The notes under the pieces were generated by a model. It was not told where the DNA came from. It made no database searches and saw nothing but the letters and a program-made list of their open reading frames with translations. The translations under genes and the position numbers were made by a program. Shown here in pieces: positions 63,760 through 64,000 of a DNA stretch of 64,000 nucleotides. The stretch spans positions 434,001-498,000 of the forward strand of contig OZ218954.1 of the NCBI GenBank assembly GCA_965112735.1. The letters are read 5' to 3'. This stretch comes from Phaeosaccion multiseriatum. Lineage: Eukaryota; Ochrophyta, other classes. The stretch's first letter is position 1, and every line of letters begins with the position of its first letter.

Positions 63760-64000
63760 CACCAACTCTTCCACCACCACATCCTCCTCCCCCGCCTCCT
63801 CCTCCAACAAGTATTCCACCCCCCTCTCTTCCCCTTCTGGTCTAACCTCTTAGTCTGCATCGTATTTCGGGCCCTTAGGCACTGATTTGAATTCACCCGC
63901 CCCCCAACACACCCTTCCGCTGCTACTCGTGTCTTCCTCCTTTTGCTCGCGTCTTCCTCCTGCTGCCGTGCGGCCTGCTTCACTTGCGGCCGCTACTCCT
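61257..64000 (+). CDS. Secreted C-type-lectin-like protein with tandem lectin exons (3' end outside window)
   Basis: Exons 61257-61347, 61902-62333 and 62978-63424 join in phase 1 throughout. Exon 1 codes a signal peptide (MLPPMKQNGFGRWALSLVLW, then CLLAATPGECG) with a GTGAGT donor. Exons 2 and 3 each code one complete C-type-lectin-like domain. Calcium-dependent sugar binding is possible, but the usual EPN/QPD triplet is replaced by NQPN or GQPN, so ligand class cannot be assigned. The intron after exon 3 repeats the intron after exon 2 almost exactly up to the window edge, so more lectin exons probably follow. The protein is likely extracellular or in the secretory path. Confidence 0.8.
61902..62333 (+). 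CDS. C-type-lectin-like domain 1
   Basis: 143 complete codons plus split ones. Landmarks in order: IPQPGVTRDEAMDIC, NGAALVSVNDQTEDE, HVWVSFER (equivalent of the WIG region), FKWADGT, WGWKTNQPN, LCGSYYF, WSDVPC and GFVCERG. Four cysteines fit the two canonical disulfides. Acceptor choice is uncertain: 61902 is used here for similarity to domain 2, but AG at 61928-61929 is also in phase. Confidence 0.8.
   Translation, partial: PPSHPALAFQSTFSSLSRASLATKRWIYVRPMGPPSCPSTTRPKTNTSRLSSQISTTPMSGLASSGKQAPPAAQQRSSGQTARRRRRTRWRTMNGAGRPTSRTVGATTSSAARITSEAAWSPAGAMFPAATLALWLASSASEA
62334..64000 (+). repeat. 1,091-bp tandem duplication unit (lectin exon plus intron)
   Basis: The intron after domain 1 (62334-62977) and the sequence after domain 2 (63425-64000) are almost identical. 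Shared landmarks are TATTGCGCGCGCGTTGCTT, a poly-C run, TCC and TAC tracts of different lengths, and TAGTCTGCATCGTATTTCGG. The repeat period measured donor to donor is 1,091 bp. Confidence 0.92.
62978..63424 (+). CDS. C-type-lectin-like domain 2
   Basis: Paralogue of domain 1: VPQPGVTRDQATARC, NGAALVSVNDQTEDE, HVWVSFERDPGTT, FRWADGT, WGWKTGQPN, RCGSYFF, WSDDPC and VGFVCERG. It has the same phase 1 in and out, and the same donor context ATAG|GTGCGTAAGG. Substitutions cluster in loops, for example a three-codon difference after the INEFEDD segment and changes around GSGGPGW. Confidence 0.82.

Overview
The window is nuclear DNA from a eukaryote with a GC-rich, intron-dense and very repeat-rich genome. 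Every gene is broken by many GT-AG introns, so long open reading frames are mostly microsatellite artefacts (SLPP, REGG and H-T-type proteins). I rebuilt the genes by chaining exons whose splice phases agree. Two products are flagellar or flagellar-like, and one begins with a signal peptide that could be part of a plastid-targeting leader. A flagellated alga with a secondary plastid (chromerid-like or stramenopile, possibly eustigmatophyte) is the best guess. This is inference, and the species is not established.

Layout. (1) + strand, left edge to 23110: the 3' 34 exons of a giant gene (about 3,700 residues in the window) with two WW-like modules, a long acidic/Gly-rich exon, a coiled-coil section, an armadillo-repeat array and a C-terminal zinc ribbon. 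(2) - strand, 41620 to 23938: a complete 35-exon gene (2,114 aa) for CFAP74, an ASH-domain protein of the ciliary central apparatus. (3) + strand, 41821 to 54071: a complete 22-exon gene (1,274 aa), a coiled-coil protein with a Cys-x2-Cys motif like that of DUF4795/QRICH2 proteins. It lies head-to-head with CFAP74, with 200 bp between the two ATGs. (4) - strand, 60544 to 54974: a complete 9-exon gene (869 aa) with an N-terminal signal peptide, a NUMOD3-like region, repeated K-W-x-D-P-E-Y-R modules and an acidic tail. (5) + strand from 61257: a secreted C-type-lectin-like protein with tandemly duplicated lectin exons, running off the right edge.

Genes 1/2 and 3/4 are convergent; 2/3 and 4/5 are divergent. 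The CFAP74 and DUF4795-like pair probably shares a promoter and may be co-expressed for flagellar assembly.

The most unusual signal is not a gene. Several short sequence families are scattered through introns and coding exons on both strands. The clearest is the 11-mer GTATCACCAAC, with 28 exact copies by eye, 15 of them inside exons. It is read as VGDT, VSPT, ITN or LVIQ depending on frame and strand, and it sometimes forms the 3' splice site. Other families are a CCATCCACTGCCATCC motif and a TGTCCTGACACCCACCCACC motif. There are also repeated microduplications that copy an exon's 3' end and its splice donor into the following intron.
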